Origin: Fischerella muscicola PCC 7414
GTDB taxonomy: Bacteria; Cyanobacteriota; Cyanobacteriia; Cyanobacteriales; Nostocaceae
Reading direction: 5' to 3'
Assembly: GCF_000317205.1 (NCBI RefSeq)
Contig: NZ_AJLK01000109.1
Coordinates: 62,001-126,000 of the forward strand
Length of the DNA stretch: 64,000 bases
Each line of letters opens with the position of its first letter. The first letter of the stretch is position 1. Made by a program: the position numbers and the translations under genes. Shown in pieces: positions 37,725 through 46,634 of the stretch. The notes beneath the pieces are model-generated. The model had not been told where the DNA came from. It saw only the letters and a list, made by a program, of their open reading frames with translations, and made no database searches.

Positions 37725-40058
37725 ATGAAAAAATTAGTAGTGTTGAAGCTAGACGGTGACTTTGAACAGGGGTTTCGAGTCAGCCTGGAAGTTGGGGAAG
37801 AAGGGAAGCAACCCTCAACAGATATTAATGGCAAGTTGCCCCCATGTCTAGCAATACCCGAATACTACGAACGTTGGCGCTTCAGCTATCGTAGTTTGAA
37901 TGGGCGCACTCGAATTAAATCCAAGAATGGGCAAACGACGAACGTGTCCTTCACCAGAGCTTGCTCTGATTGCTCTCAGGCGGCTAAGGAGTTGAGCGAT
38001 CGCTTCAATACCTGGCTCCTATCTGACTCGTTTCGCGACCTTCGAGAGAAATGCATCGAGCATTTTACTCTATCCGCCGAAGATCGGATACGGGTAATCG
38101 TTCGCACATCTTGTCGAACATTGCAGCAACTCCCCTGGCATCAGTGGGATTTAGTCAAGCGTTACGGTCACATTGAAATTGCTATTAGCCCTCCTGAGTC
38201 TGAATGCCAGGGAAAAATCAAAACCTCCACTGACAGCAACAAGGTGAGAATTCTAGCGATTTTGGGTCATAGTGGTGGCATTAATATTCAGAAAGACCAA
38301 AAGATGCTAGAGCAATTACCTGGAGTAGACATTCGGTTTCTGGTAGAGCCGCAGCGCCAAGAGATTAACGACCAGCTGTGGGAGCAAGCTTGGGACATCC
38401 TGTTTTTCGCAGGTCATAGCGAAACTGAAGCCCAAACAGGTCGGATTTATATTAATCGCACCGAAAGTCTGAGCGTGGGAGATTTGAAGCATGGTCTGGA
38501 GATAGCAGTAAAAAAAGGCTTGCAGTTAGCAATTTTCAATTCTTGTGACGGAATGGGGCTAGCGTGGGAATTAGAGGAATTGCACATTCCGCAAGCGATC
38601 GTCATGCGCGAACCCGTAGCGGATCGAGTAGCACAAGAGTTTTTAAAGTATTTTCTGCAAGCGTTTGTTGGTGAAAAATCTCTTTATCAGGCAGTGGGAA
38701 ACGCCAGGAAGCGGCTGCAAGGCTTGGAGAATCAGTTTCCCTGTGCCAGTTGGTTGCCAGCGATCTACCAGAATGCTGCGGCTGTGCCGCAGACTTGGTA
38801 CTCATTGCGCTATGGAAATCAACAGGCGTCGCGGTTGCGTATCCTCCGCACTGCACTTGTAGCTAGTGTCGTGGTGACGGCTTTAGTGTTGGGAGTGCGG
38901 CATTTCGGATTGCTACAGTCACTGGAATTGCAGGCTTACGACCAGTTGATGCGGCTGCGCCCTGATGAACAACCAGATGATCGTCTCTTAGTGGTCACTA
39001 TTACTGAAGAAGATCTTAACTATCAGGACAAGATGGGAATGAAGCGGCAAGGTTCCCTATCCGATGCTGCACTGGCTCAGTTGTTGAAGAAACTGGAACC
39101 CCATCAACCTAGTGCTATTGGTTTGGATATCTATCGCGATTTCCAGGTAAGTGATGGTCATAAAGATTTGGCAACCAAGCTACGGCAGAGCGATCGCTTC
39201 TTTGCTGTGTGTCAAGGCAGTAACCCGACAAATGGCCATATTGGCGTTGCGCCCCCGCCGGAAGTCCCAAAAGACCGCTTGGGGTTCAGTGATGTTGTGG
39301 TAGACCCGCATAATATTCTTCGTCGCCATTGGTGGTATGCCACTTTCAACTCCGACTCTCTTTGTCCAGCAGAGCTGTCCTTCAGCCTCCAGTTAGCGCT
39401 TTATTACCTAATACAAGAAAAGGGGATCAAAGTTCGAGAAACTCCAGAAGGTTACTTGCAGGTAGGTAACATTAGCTTAAAACCTTGGCATTTTCCTGCC
39501 GGAGGTTACCAGCAAGAGGAGGACTTGGGGTATCAAATGCTGCTCAATTATCGCACTCGTGGTAATATCGCCCGGAGTATCACCCTTACAGAAGTCTTGA
39601 AGGGTAAGTTCGATCCTAACTGGGTCAAAGACCGGATTGTCCTCATTGGTGTCACCGCTAAGAGCCAGAAAGATGATTTCTTTACTCCTTTTAGTCGCGA
39701 CCCAGACCAAACGATGCGGGGGATATTTGTTCAAGGGCAGATGATCAGTCAAATTCTCAGCGCAGTGCTAGATGGGCGACCTTTATTGTCCGTATGGCAA
39801 TGGTGGGAGGAAGCCTTCTGGGTTTTGGGCTGGGCAATAGGGGGTGGCTTGCTGGCTTGGCACTATCGACAACTAAAATACCTGCTCCCTGCGGGTGGAA
39901 TTGTTATCTTTATTTTATCGGGTGTTTGCTTTATTCTTTTAATTAGAGGTTGGTGGGTGCCGCTGGTACCATCTGTGTTGGTTTTGATAGTGACTGGGGG
40001 ATGGGTAGTATTGGTGGCCCGCCAGGTTATTTGGAGCGGCTCGCGCCATCAATTATGA
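37725..40058 (+). CDS. CHAT-CHASE2 membrane protein
   Basis: This is a 777-residue protein with a cytosolic N-terminal CHAT domain and an extracytoplasmic CHASE2 sensor. CHAT is a caspase/separase-like protease fold. Its dyad is His near residue 228 in FFAGHSE and Cys near 272 in FNSCDGMG, both present. A first membrane helix is at about 376-394. CHASE2 (about 395-660) includes AYDQLMRLRPDEQPDDRLLVVTI, AIGLDIYRD and KDRIVLIGVTAKSQKDDFFTPFS. Three closing helices span about 690-770. Usually CHASE2 feeds a kinase or cyclase; here the output is the protease. The stop overlaps the next start as ATGA. Confidence 0.9.
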   Translation: MKKLVVLKLDGDFEQGFRVSLEVGEEGKQPSTDINGKLPPCLAIPEYYERWRFSYRSLNGRTRIKSKNGQTTNVSFTRACSDCSQAAKELSDRFNTWLLSDSFRDLREKCIEHFTLSAEDRIRVIVRTSCRTLQQLPWHQWDLVKRYGHIEIAISPPESECQGKIKTSTDSNKVRILAILGHSGGINIQKDQKMLEQLPGVDIRFLVEPQRQEINDQLWEQAWDILFFAGHSETEAQTGRIYINRTESLSVGDLKHGLEIAVKKGLQLAIFNSCDGMGLAWELEELHIPQAIVMREPVADRVAQEFLKYFLQAFVGEKSLYQAVGNARKRLQGLENQFPCASWLPAIYQNAAAVPQTWYSLRYGNQQASRLRILRTALVASVVVTALVLGVRHFGLLQSLELQAYDQLMRLRPDEQPDDRLLVVTITEEDLNYQDKMGMKRQGSLSDAALAQLLKKLEPHQPSAIGLDIYRDFQVSDGHKDLATKLRQSDRFFAVCQGSNPTNGHIGVAPPPEVPKDRLGFSDVVVDPHNILRRHWWYATFNSDSLCPAELSFSLQLALYYLIQEKGIKVRETPEGYLQVGNISLKPWHFPAGGYQQEEDLGYQMLLNYRTRGNIARSITLTEVLKGKFDPNWVKDRIVLIGVTAKSQKDDFFTPFSRDPDQTMRGIFVQGQMISQILSAVLDGRPLLSVWQWWEEAFWVLGWAIGGGLLAWHYRQLKYLLPAGGIVIFILSGVCFILLIRGWWVPLVPSVLVLIVTGGWVVLVARQVIWSGSRHQL

Positions 40059-40840
40059 ATGGTAAAAAAAGGCATGATCAGCAGATAACTCTATTCTTAA
40101 TTCTCACTGGTATACTCGCCAGCGGTACGGGAGTCCTGGCACGGCAGGCTGAACCAGAACGCTTGCTGACAACAGCCGTTAGCGAATCCTCCTTCCAACT
40201 GGCACTGAAATTAAAACTACCGCCCAGAGGCGCACCTGGCAAGCGGAGAACAGGCGCGGCTACTCGTGATTCTTGCCCAGAGCTGGCGAATAAAAATGAG
40301 CCGCTCACTGCCTTGGTACCAGGTACGAACCTGGGGTTAACTGTCGCCGAGCGTCCTACATTCTGGTTCTATGTTCCCTATCCGCCGACAAACCGACTCT
40401 CTGTAGAGTTTTTGCTGCGGGATAAAGAAGATAATGAAGTATACAGGGAGACGTTACCGCTTTTGGAAACACCAGGAATTATCAGCGTCCGTTTCCCGGA
40501 AACGACACCTCCCTTGGAGATTCAAAAGCTCTACAGTTGGCGCTTCTCTGTCATTTGCAATCCAACTAACCGGGCGGAAGATGTTTTTGTCAACGGTAAA
40601 GTGGAACGGGTTCCGCTTGCTCCTGCCCTGAAGAGTCAGTTAGCGGCAGCCACTCCACGAGAGCGCATTGCTCTATATGCAGAAAATGGGCTGTGGTTTG
40701 ACACCCTAACCCATCTCACTGAACTTTATCGCACCCATCCGAAGGATGAAGCGCTCAAGGTTGACTGGGCCGATTTATGGCAGGGTGTGGGATTGGAGTA
40801 TATCAGCTCAAAACCGCTGGTTCCCTGCTGCACTCCCTAG
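40055..40840 (+). CDS. exported DUF928 protein
   Basis: This is a 261-residue exported protein. ATG 40055 overlaps the CHASE2 gene stop in an ATGA junction, so translation is probably coupled. The signal peptide is ITLFLILTGILASGTGVLA. The DUF928 domain runs from about residue 85: CPELANKNEPLTALVPGTNLGLTVAERPTFWFYVPY, LSVEFLLRDKEDNEVY, IISVRFPE and YSWRFSVICN. A helical tail follows (LAAATPRERIALYAENGLWFDTLTHL). It probably sits in the periplasm beside the CHASE2 sensor domain. Its biochemical role is unknown. Confidence 0.85.
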   Translation: MNGKKRHDQQITLFLILTGILASGTGVLARQAEPERLLTTAVSESSFQLALKLKLPPRGAPGKRRTGAATRDSCPELANKNEPLTALVPGTNLGLTVAERPTFWFYVPYPPTNRLSVEFLLRDKEDNEVYRETLPLLETPGIISVRFPETTPPLEIQKLYSWRFSVICNPTNRAEDVFVNGKVERVPLAPALKSQLAAATPRERIALYAENGLWFDTLTHLTELYRTHPKDEALKVDWADLWQGVGLEYISSKPLVPCCTP

Positions 40841-40939
40841 CAGTAGCGGTACTAAGCTGTTCCACATTTAATTTGCATATTAAGACTGTTCGAGGAGCAG
40901 AAAAGATGAGGTTTTACGTTTATTTGTACTTACCTATTT

Positions 40940-43900
40940 ATGTATTATCGAATTCGTCTTCTCAGGATTGTTGCTGTCACACTGGTTTTGTCTCTAGGTT
41001 CTCCTTTCTTGCCAATTGCCAGAAGCCTGGAGTCTTTAGTAGCGCAGACACCAGCGGTTCAAGACCAAAAAGCCAAAGCAGATGATCTGTCTCAAAAAGG
41101 TGTCCAACAATTTCGAGGCGGTCAGTTTAAAGCGGCATTACAGTCCTTGCAACATGCATTGCAGATTTATCGAAATATTAGCGATCAGGCAGGCGAAGGC
41201 GAAATTCTCAATAGTATCGGAGCAGTTTACACCCATCTGAGCCAATACCCTAAAGCCTCGCAAACTTTGCAACAAGCGTTGGCGATCCGGAAGGAACTAA
41301 GAGATCGTAAGGGAGAAGGGGAAACGCTCAACAACATTGGAGAAGTTTACATCGATCTTGGTCAATATCCCAAAGCCTTGAAAGCTTTGCAGCAATCGCT
41401 GGCGATACGCAAGGAAGTAAAGGATAGGGTTGGTGAAGGCGAAACGCTCAACAACATTGGAGCAGTTTACACCAGTCAAAACGAACATCAGAAAGCTTTG
41501 GAGACTTTACAGCAAGCATTGGCGATCCGTCGAGAAGTGGGAGATAGCTTCCGAGAAGGGGAAACTCTTGCCAGGATGGGAGCAGTATACGGTCTTCTGG
41601 GTGAAAATTCCCGTGCGCTACAGTTGCTGAAGCTTGCTTTAGCAAAGAATAAGGAGGTAGGAAACCGCTTTTGGGAAAGCCAGACGATTCTTCTTACTGG
41701 ATTGGTTTACAACCGTCAAGGTAAGTACGAACAGGCGCTGGAATTACATCAGCAAGCTTTGGTGATGCTCAAAGACATGAGTTCTCGTACTGGTGAAGCG
41801 AATGCTCTCTACAGCGTTGGAGACGTTTACCACAGTCAAGGTAAGTATCAGCAAGCACTAGAGTTATATCAGCGAGCCTTGGCGATTTTCAAAGAAATTG
41901 GGGATCGCTACAGTGAAGGTGCGATGCTCGGCAAGATGGGGCTAGCTTATTTCGATTTTAGTAAATATACCCAGGCTTTGGAGTTATATCAGCGAGCCTT
42001 GGCGATTTCTCAAGAAGTAGGCGATCGCCAGGATGAAGCATCTGTTCTCCTTTTCATTGGACTCACTCATAGCAAACAAAATCAATATTCCCAGGGGTTA
42101 GAGTCCTTTCAGAAAGCCTTGGAAATTTTTAAGCAAATTAATGACCGCCAGGGTGAAGCCTCTACTCTCTACCTCATTGGGGGAATTTACCAGGATTTAA
42201 GCCAGTATTCTCAGGCATTGGAGAAATATCAACAAGCATTAACAATCTATAAAGAACTAGGCGTTAGCGAAGCTCCTCCGAAGGAGGCTCGCTCTGGCAT
42301 TAGGGCTGTTCTCAACAACATTGGGGGAGTTTACCACAGCAGAGGTCAGCATACAAAAGCGCTGGAGTTTTATCAGCAAGCGTTGGCAATTGCCAAAGAA
42401 CTTGGCGATCGCTCTGGCATTGGATCTGCCCTAAATAATATAGGAACTACCTACACTGATCTAGGGCAGTACAATCGGGCGCTAGAGGCGCTGCAACAAG
42501 CGTTAGAGATTCGCAGAGCACTTGGCAAGCGTGAAGAAGAAGCAACTATTCTCGGTAACATTGGGAGTGTTTACAATCTTCTAGGTGAGTATTCCAAAGC
42601 ACTGGAATTCTTTCAACAAGCCCTAGCAATTTCCAAAGAACTGGGCGATCACAGTGGTGAAGAGACAGCGTTGAATAACATCGGAGTTGTTTACGACAAC
42701 CAAAGTCAGTATACCCAAGCTTTAGAGTTTTATCAGCAAGCTTTGAAGATTCGCAAAGCCATCGGCGATCGCGCAGAAGAAGCAACAACTCTCAATAACA
42801 TCGGTAATCTTTATATTAAACAAGGTCAATATTCCCAAGCACTAGAGTTTCTTCAACAAGCCCTAGCGATTAGTAAAAGAATCGGCGATCGCAGTGGTGA
42901 AGCGACAGTGCTGAATAATATTGGGAATATTTACGATAATCAAAGCCAGTATCCCAAGGCGCTAGAGTTTTATCAGCAAGCGCTAGCAATTCACAAAGAA
43001 ATTGGTAATCGTGCTAACGAAGGAAATACCCTTAATAACATAGGAGGAGTTTACAAGAGTCTGGGTCATTACCCAAAAGCGCTAGAGTTTTATCAGCAAG
43101 CGTTGGAAATTAGCAAAGCTATTGGCAATAAGGCAGGCGAAGCAGTTACCCTCAATAACATCGGAGTTGTTTACTCCAACCTCAGCCAGTATCGCCAAGC
43201 ATTAAAGTTCCATCAGCAAGCGTTGGAAATTAGCAAAGCTATTGGCAATAAGGCAGGCGAAGCAATTACCCTCAGTAACATCGGCTCAGTTCACCAAGAT
43301 TTAAGCCAGTATCGCCAAGCATTAAAGTTCCATCAGCAAGCGTTGGAAATTAGCAAAGCTATTGGCGATAAGGCAGGCGAAGCAACTCGCCTCAATAACA
43401 TTGGGGTAGTTTACGACAGCCTCAGCCAGTATCCCCAAGCGCTAAAGTCCTATCAACAAGCATTGGAGATTAGCAAAGCCATTGGCAACCAGGCGGGCAA
43501 AGCAGCAGCCCTCAGTAATATTGGTCTAACTTACTCCAACTTGAGCCAGTATCCCCAAGCGCTAGAGTTTTATCAGCAAGCATTGGAGATTAGCAAAGCT
43601 ATTGGCGACAAGGATGGCGAAGCAACTCGCCTCAATAACATTGGGGTAGTTTACAACCAACTAGGGGAGCATCTTCGAGCATTGGAGTCCTATAAGCAAG
43701 CATTGGAAATTAGCAAAGCCATAGGCAAACGGGCAGGTGCTGCCACTACTCTTAGTAACATAGGGGAAACTTACACCCATCTCAGCCAGTATGCTAAAGC
43801 GCTAGAGTTTTATCAGCAAGCGTTGGAGATTAAGAAAGCCATTGGTAACAAGGATGGCGAAGCTAGTTCCCTCAACAACATTGGACTAATCCACCACAAA

Positions 43901-46321
43901 CTTGCAGACTATCTCAAAGCGCTAGAGTTGCATCAGCAAGCATTGAAAATTGCCAAAGCTGTTGGCAACCGCAATTTAGAATCAACTACCCTCGATAACA
44001 TTGGTGTGGTTTACAGCGATTTAGGAAAGTCTTCCCAGGCTTTGAAGTTTCATCACCAAGCCTTAGAGATTAGAAAGGCAATTGGCAATCGAGATGGAGA
44101 AATGGCAAGTATACATAACATGGGGTCAGTTTACCAACAACGAGGGGAGTATCTTCGAGCATTGGAGTCCTATAAGCAAGCGTTAGAAATTGCTAAAGCG
44201 ATCGGCAACCGTGCAGGCGAAGGGACTATCTTCAATAGTATTGGAGGTGTTTACGACAATGTCGGAGAGTATTCCCAGGCTTTGAAGTTCCATCAGCAAG
44301 CTTTAGCAACTTATAAAGAAATTGGTAGTAGACATGGCGAAGCAACATCCCTGAACGGCATTGGGGGGATTTACTATCAGCAGAAAAAATATACAGAAGC
44401 ACGACAGTCTATTGAACAAGCGTTAGCAATTGTCAAAGACATTGGCGCTCAAAGCGATGAAGGAAGTACCCTCAATAACCTTGGGGTTGTTTACGCCTCT
44501 TTGGGAGAGGATTCGCGGGCACTGGATTTCTATCAGCAAGCCTTAAAGATTCACAAAAAAATTGGCAAGCAAGATAGTGCCGGAACTGCTCTGATGAATA
44601 TCGGAGATTTTTATCTCAATCAGCAAGAGTATTCCCAGGCAATAGAATTCTCACAGCAAGCCTTGAAGATTTTCCAAGCGATTGGCAAGCGGCATAGCGA
44701 AGGCAATACTCTCAGTATTCTAGGACGAACATTCCTGAAATCCGGTAATCTTGCAGAAGCAGAGAAAACTTTATTGGCTGCAATGGCTATTGGGGAATCT
44801 CTCCGGGCTGGATTGCAAGATAATGACGCTTTTAAAATATCAATTTTTGAAAGTCAAGCTAACACCTACCGCTTACTACAACGAGTCTACATTGCTCAGA
44901 ATCAACCGGAAGCAGCGCTAGAAATCTCTGAACGCGGTCGCGCACGTGCTTTTATAGAGTTATTAGCTTCACAGCTATCCACTGACGAAACCAATCAACC
45001 TACGATTGCTCAACCAACAATTGAGCAGATCAAACGAATTGCTAAAGAGCAAAATGCCACGATTGTCGAATATTCAATTACTTACAATGATGTTAGAACT
45101 AAAGGTAAATACCTGGAATCAAAGCTGTTTATTTGGGTCATTAAACCGACAGGAGAAATCAAGTTTCGCTCAGTTGACCTTATCTCCCAAGGTACTATTC
45201 TAGCAGACCTCGTTCCCAAGATGCGTGAATCTCTGGGCATCAACAGTCGCGGTGCTATCCAACATTTAGCTTACACTCCAGGTGATTTAGTCAGACTCAA
45301 GGACGATGAGGAAAGTGGTCTCAAAGAACCTTGGCAGGTGATCGGAGTTGATTCGGAGAGAGCTATGCTGATCCTCACGCACCCCCAGTTTGATGACGGG
45401 GTACAGATCTCACGTCCAATCAGCGACGCGATCGCCAAAGTGGAGTCCTCCCGAACTAACCAACAGCAATTACAAAATCTCCATCAACTGCTAATTGCAC
45501 CCATTGCCGAGCTGTTGCCCACCAATCCAAATGACCGCGTCATCTTTATCCCCCAAAGGGAACTGTTTCTGATTCCTTTTCCTGCTCTCCAAGACAGCGA
45601 CGGAAAATACTTAATCGAAAAACACACGATGCTGATAGCTCCCTCCATTCAGGTGCTGGAATTGACACATAGGAAAAGGAACAAGCTTCGTGGGAAGAAA
45701 TTAGGATCGGCTCTGGTGGTGGGCAATCCAACAATGCCAACTATTCCCTTAACCAAACCGCCACAGCGATTATCCTCCCTACCAGGAGCAGAAGCAGAAG
45801 CAAAAGCCATTGCTGAACTACTAAATACCCAGCCCTTCCTCGGCAAGCAAGCGACAAAAGTTAATATCGTACCCCGGATGCAACAAGCGGGATTGATTCA
45901 TCTAGCGACTCACGGATTATTGGACGATTTCAAGCAACTAGGAGTACCAGGAGCGATCGCTTTAGCTCCCTCTGGGGGCGATAATGGTTTCCTCACCTCT
46001 GGCGATATTCTAGGACTAAAATTAAATGCAGAACTGGTTGTTCTCAGTGCCTGTAACACAGGGCAGGGTCGAATTACCGGAGATGGAGTCATCGGTCTAT
46101 CTCGCTCCTTAATGGCGGCTGGGGTCAAGAGTGCGATCGTCTCCCTGTGGTCTGTTCCAGATGCCCCTACAGCCGAGTTGATGAAGGAATTTTATCAAAA
46201 CTATCTACAGCAGGGCATGAATAAGGTGCAAGCTTTACGCCAAGCAATGCTGAAGGCAAAGGATAAACACCCCAACCCAAAAGACTGGGCAGCTTTTACT
46301 CTGATCGGGGAGGCTGAATAA
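40940..46321 (+). CDS. exported TPR-CHAT protein (about 30 TPRs)
   Basis: This is a 1793-residue giant. A signal peptide (MYYRIRLLRIVAVTLVLSLG...VAQTP) is followed from about residue 47 to 1290 by about 30 tetratricopeptide repeats of 40 residues (kinesin-light-chain type: ALEFYQQALEIRKAIGDRAGE..LNNIGVVY). A helical linker ends in the C-terminal CHAT domain (about 1490-1793). Its dyad is His near residue 1657 in HLATHG and Cys near 1704 in LSACNTGQG; both are intact. Being exported, this CHAT protease should work outside the cytosol, opposite the CHAT-CHASE2 protein. Several repeats are nearly identical at DNA level. One repeat contains a palindromic 24-bp insert. Confidence 0.9.
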   Translation: MYYRIRLLRIVAVTLVLSLGSPFLPIARSLESLVAQTPAVQDQKAKADDLSQKGVQQFRGGQFKAALQSLQHALQIYRNISDQAGEGEILNSIGAVYTHLSQYPKASQTLQQALAIRKELRDRKGEGETLNNIGEVYIDLGQYPKALKALQQSLAIRKEVKDRVGEGETLNNIGAVYTSQNEHQKALETLQQALAIRREVGDSFREGETLARMGAVYGLLGENSRALQLLKLALAKNKEVGNRFWESQTILLTGLVYNRQGKYEQALELHQQALVMLKDMSSRTGEANALYSVGDVYHSQGKYQQALELYQRALAIFKEIGDRYSEGAMLGKMGLAYFDFSKYTQALELYQRALAISQEVGDRQDEASVLLFIGLTHSKQNQYSQGLESFQKALEIFKQINDRQGEASTLYLIGGIYQDLSQYSQALEKYQQALTIYKELGVSEAPPKEARSGIRAVLNNIGGVYHSRGQHTKALEFYQQALAIAKELGDRSGIGSALNNIGTTYTDLGQYNRALEALQQALEIRRALGKREEEATILGNIGSVYNLLGEYSKALEFFQQALAISKELGDHSGEETALNNIGVVYDNQSQYTQALEFYQQALKIRKAIGDRAEEATTLNNIGNLYIKQGQYSQALEFLQQALAISKRIGDRSGEATVLNNIGNIYDNQSQYPKALEFYQQALAIHKEIGNRANEGNTLNNIGGVYKSLGHYPKALEFYQQALEISKAIGNKAGEAVTLNNIGVVYSNLSQYRQALKFHQQALEISKAIGNKAGEAITLSNIGSVHQDLSQYRQALKFHQQALEISKAIGDKAGEATRLNNIGVVYDSLSQYPQALKSYQQALEISKAIGNQAGKAAALSNIGLTYSNLSQYPQALEFYQQALEISKAIGDKDGEATRLNNIGVVYNQLGEHLRALESYKQALEISKAIGKRAGAATTLSNIGETYTHLSQYAKALEFYQQALEIKKAIGNKDGEASSLNNIGLIHHKLADYLKALELHQQALKIAKAVGNRNLESTTLDNIGVVYSDLGKSSQALKFHHQALEIRKAIGNRDGEMASIHNMGSVYQQRGEYLRALESYKQALEIAKAIGNRAGEGTIFNSIGGVYDNVGEYSQALKFHQQALATYKEIGSRHGEATSLNGIGGIYYQQKKYTEARQSIEQALAIVKDIGAQSDEGSTLNNLGVVYASLGEDSRALDFYQQALKIHKKIGKQDSAGTALMNIGDFYLNQQEYSQAIEFSQQALKIFQAIGKRHSEGNTLSILGRTFLKSGNLAEAEKTLLAAMAIGESLRAGLQDNDAFKISIFESQANTYRLLQRVYIAQNQPEAALEISERGRARAFIELLASQLSTDETNQPTIAQPTIEQIKRIAKEQNATIVEYSITYNDVRTKGKYLESKLFIWVIKPTGEIKFRSVDLISQGTILADLVPKMRESLGINSRGAIQHLAYTPGDLVRLKDDEESGLKEPWQVIGVDSERAMLILTHPQFDDGVQISRPISDAIAKVESSRTNQQQLQNLHQLLIAPIAELLPTNPNDRVIFIPQRELFLIPFPALQDSDGKYLIEKHTMLIAPSIQVLELTHRKRNKLRGKKLGSALVVGNPTMPTIPLTKPPQRLSSLPGAEAEAKAIAELLNTQPFLGKQATKVNIVPRMQQAGLIHLATHGLLDDFKQLGVPGAIALAPSGGDNGFLTSGDILGLKLNAELVVLSACNTGQGRITGDGVIGLSRSLMAAGVKSAIVSLWSVPDAPTAELMKEFYQNYLQQGMNKVQALRQAMLKAKDKHPNPKDWAAFTLIGEAE
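41078..44800 (+). repeat. 120-bp tandem coding repeats (TPR array)
   Basis: About 31 head-to-tail units of 120 bp encode TPRs. Units at about 43081, 43201 and 43321 share runs of 47 or more identical bases (for example from TCAGCAAGCGTTGG to AAGGCAGGCGA), pointing to recent duplications. One unit is lengthened by 24 bp at 42264-42289. Confidence 0.9.
42264..42289. repeat. palindromic small dispersed repeat inserted in a TPR codon
   Basis: GCGAAGCTCCT and AGGAGGCTCGC form an imperfect hairpin around CCGA. It splits what in the other repeats is GGCGATCGCTCTGGCAT (LGDRSGI): the Asp codon is replaced by nine codons (VSEAPPKEA), a net gain of 24 bp that keeps the frame. Confidence 0.75.
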
Positions 46322-46634
46322 ATGTCAGTTCGATAGAGCATTGCTGAACCTCACCTCCAACCTCTTTCTTGAAGTCGTAACAGGCAACCTAAAAGCATGA
46401 CAGATGAAGTAAGGCTAGGAGCACTGAAAATTTTCTTAATTTAATTGCCACATTCTGCACCAAAAATAAGAGTTTGGGAGAGCTATTGGTAAGCCCCAAA
46501 TTGATTTGAGGGGGGGATATCAAGGTGGTGGAAGATATGAGAAACCTTTACGATGGAAGATTAGGGAATTTGAGCAAAATCCTCAAATAAAGCAGGAAGC
46601 CCGCGCTCTACGCCAAGCGTGAGCGCTGGGTAAT
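46322..46634. other. gap between the CHAT cluster and the glycolipid gene
   Basis: The gap is 313 bp. A short open stretch near 46490-46621 (GGGRYEKPLRWKIREFEQ...) has no start codon or known family. A GCGCTCTACGCCAAGCGTGAGCGC palindrome is at about 46602-46625. I call no gene. Confidence 0.4.

Noticed and set aside
46490-46621. Open stretch GGGRYEKPLRWKIREF... between genes
   Set aside because: No start codon, no family recognised; possibly a gene relic but not supportable.
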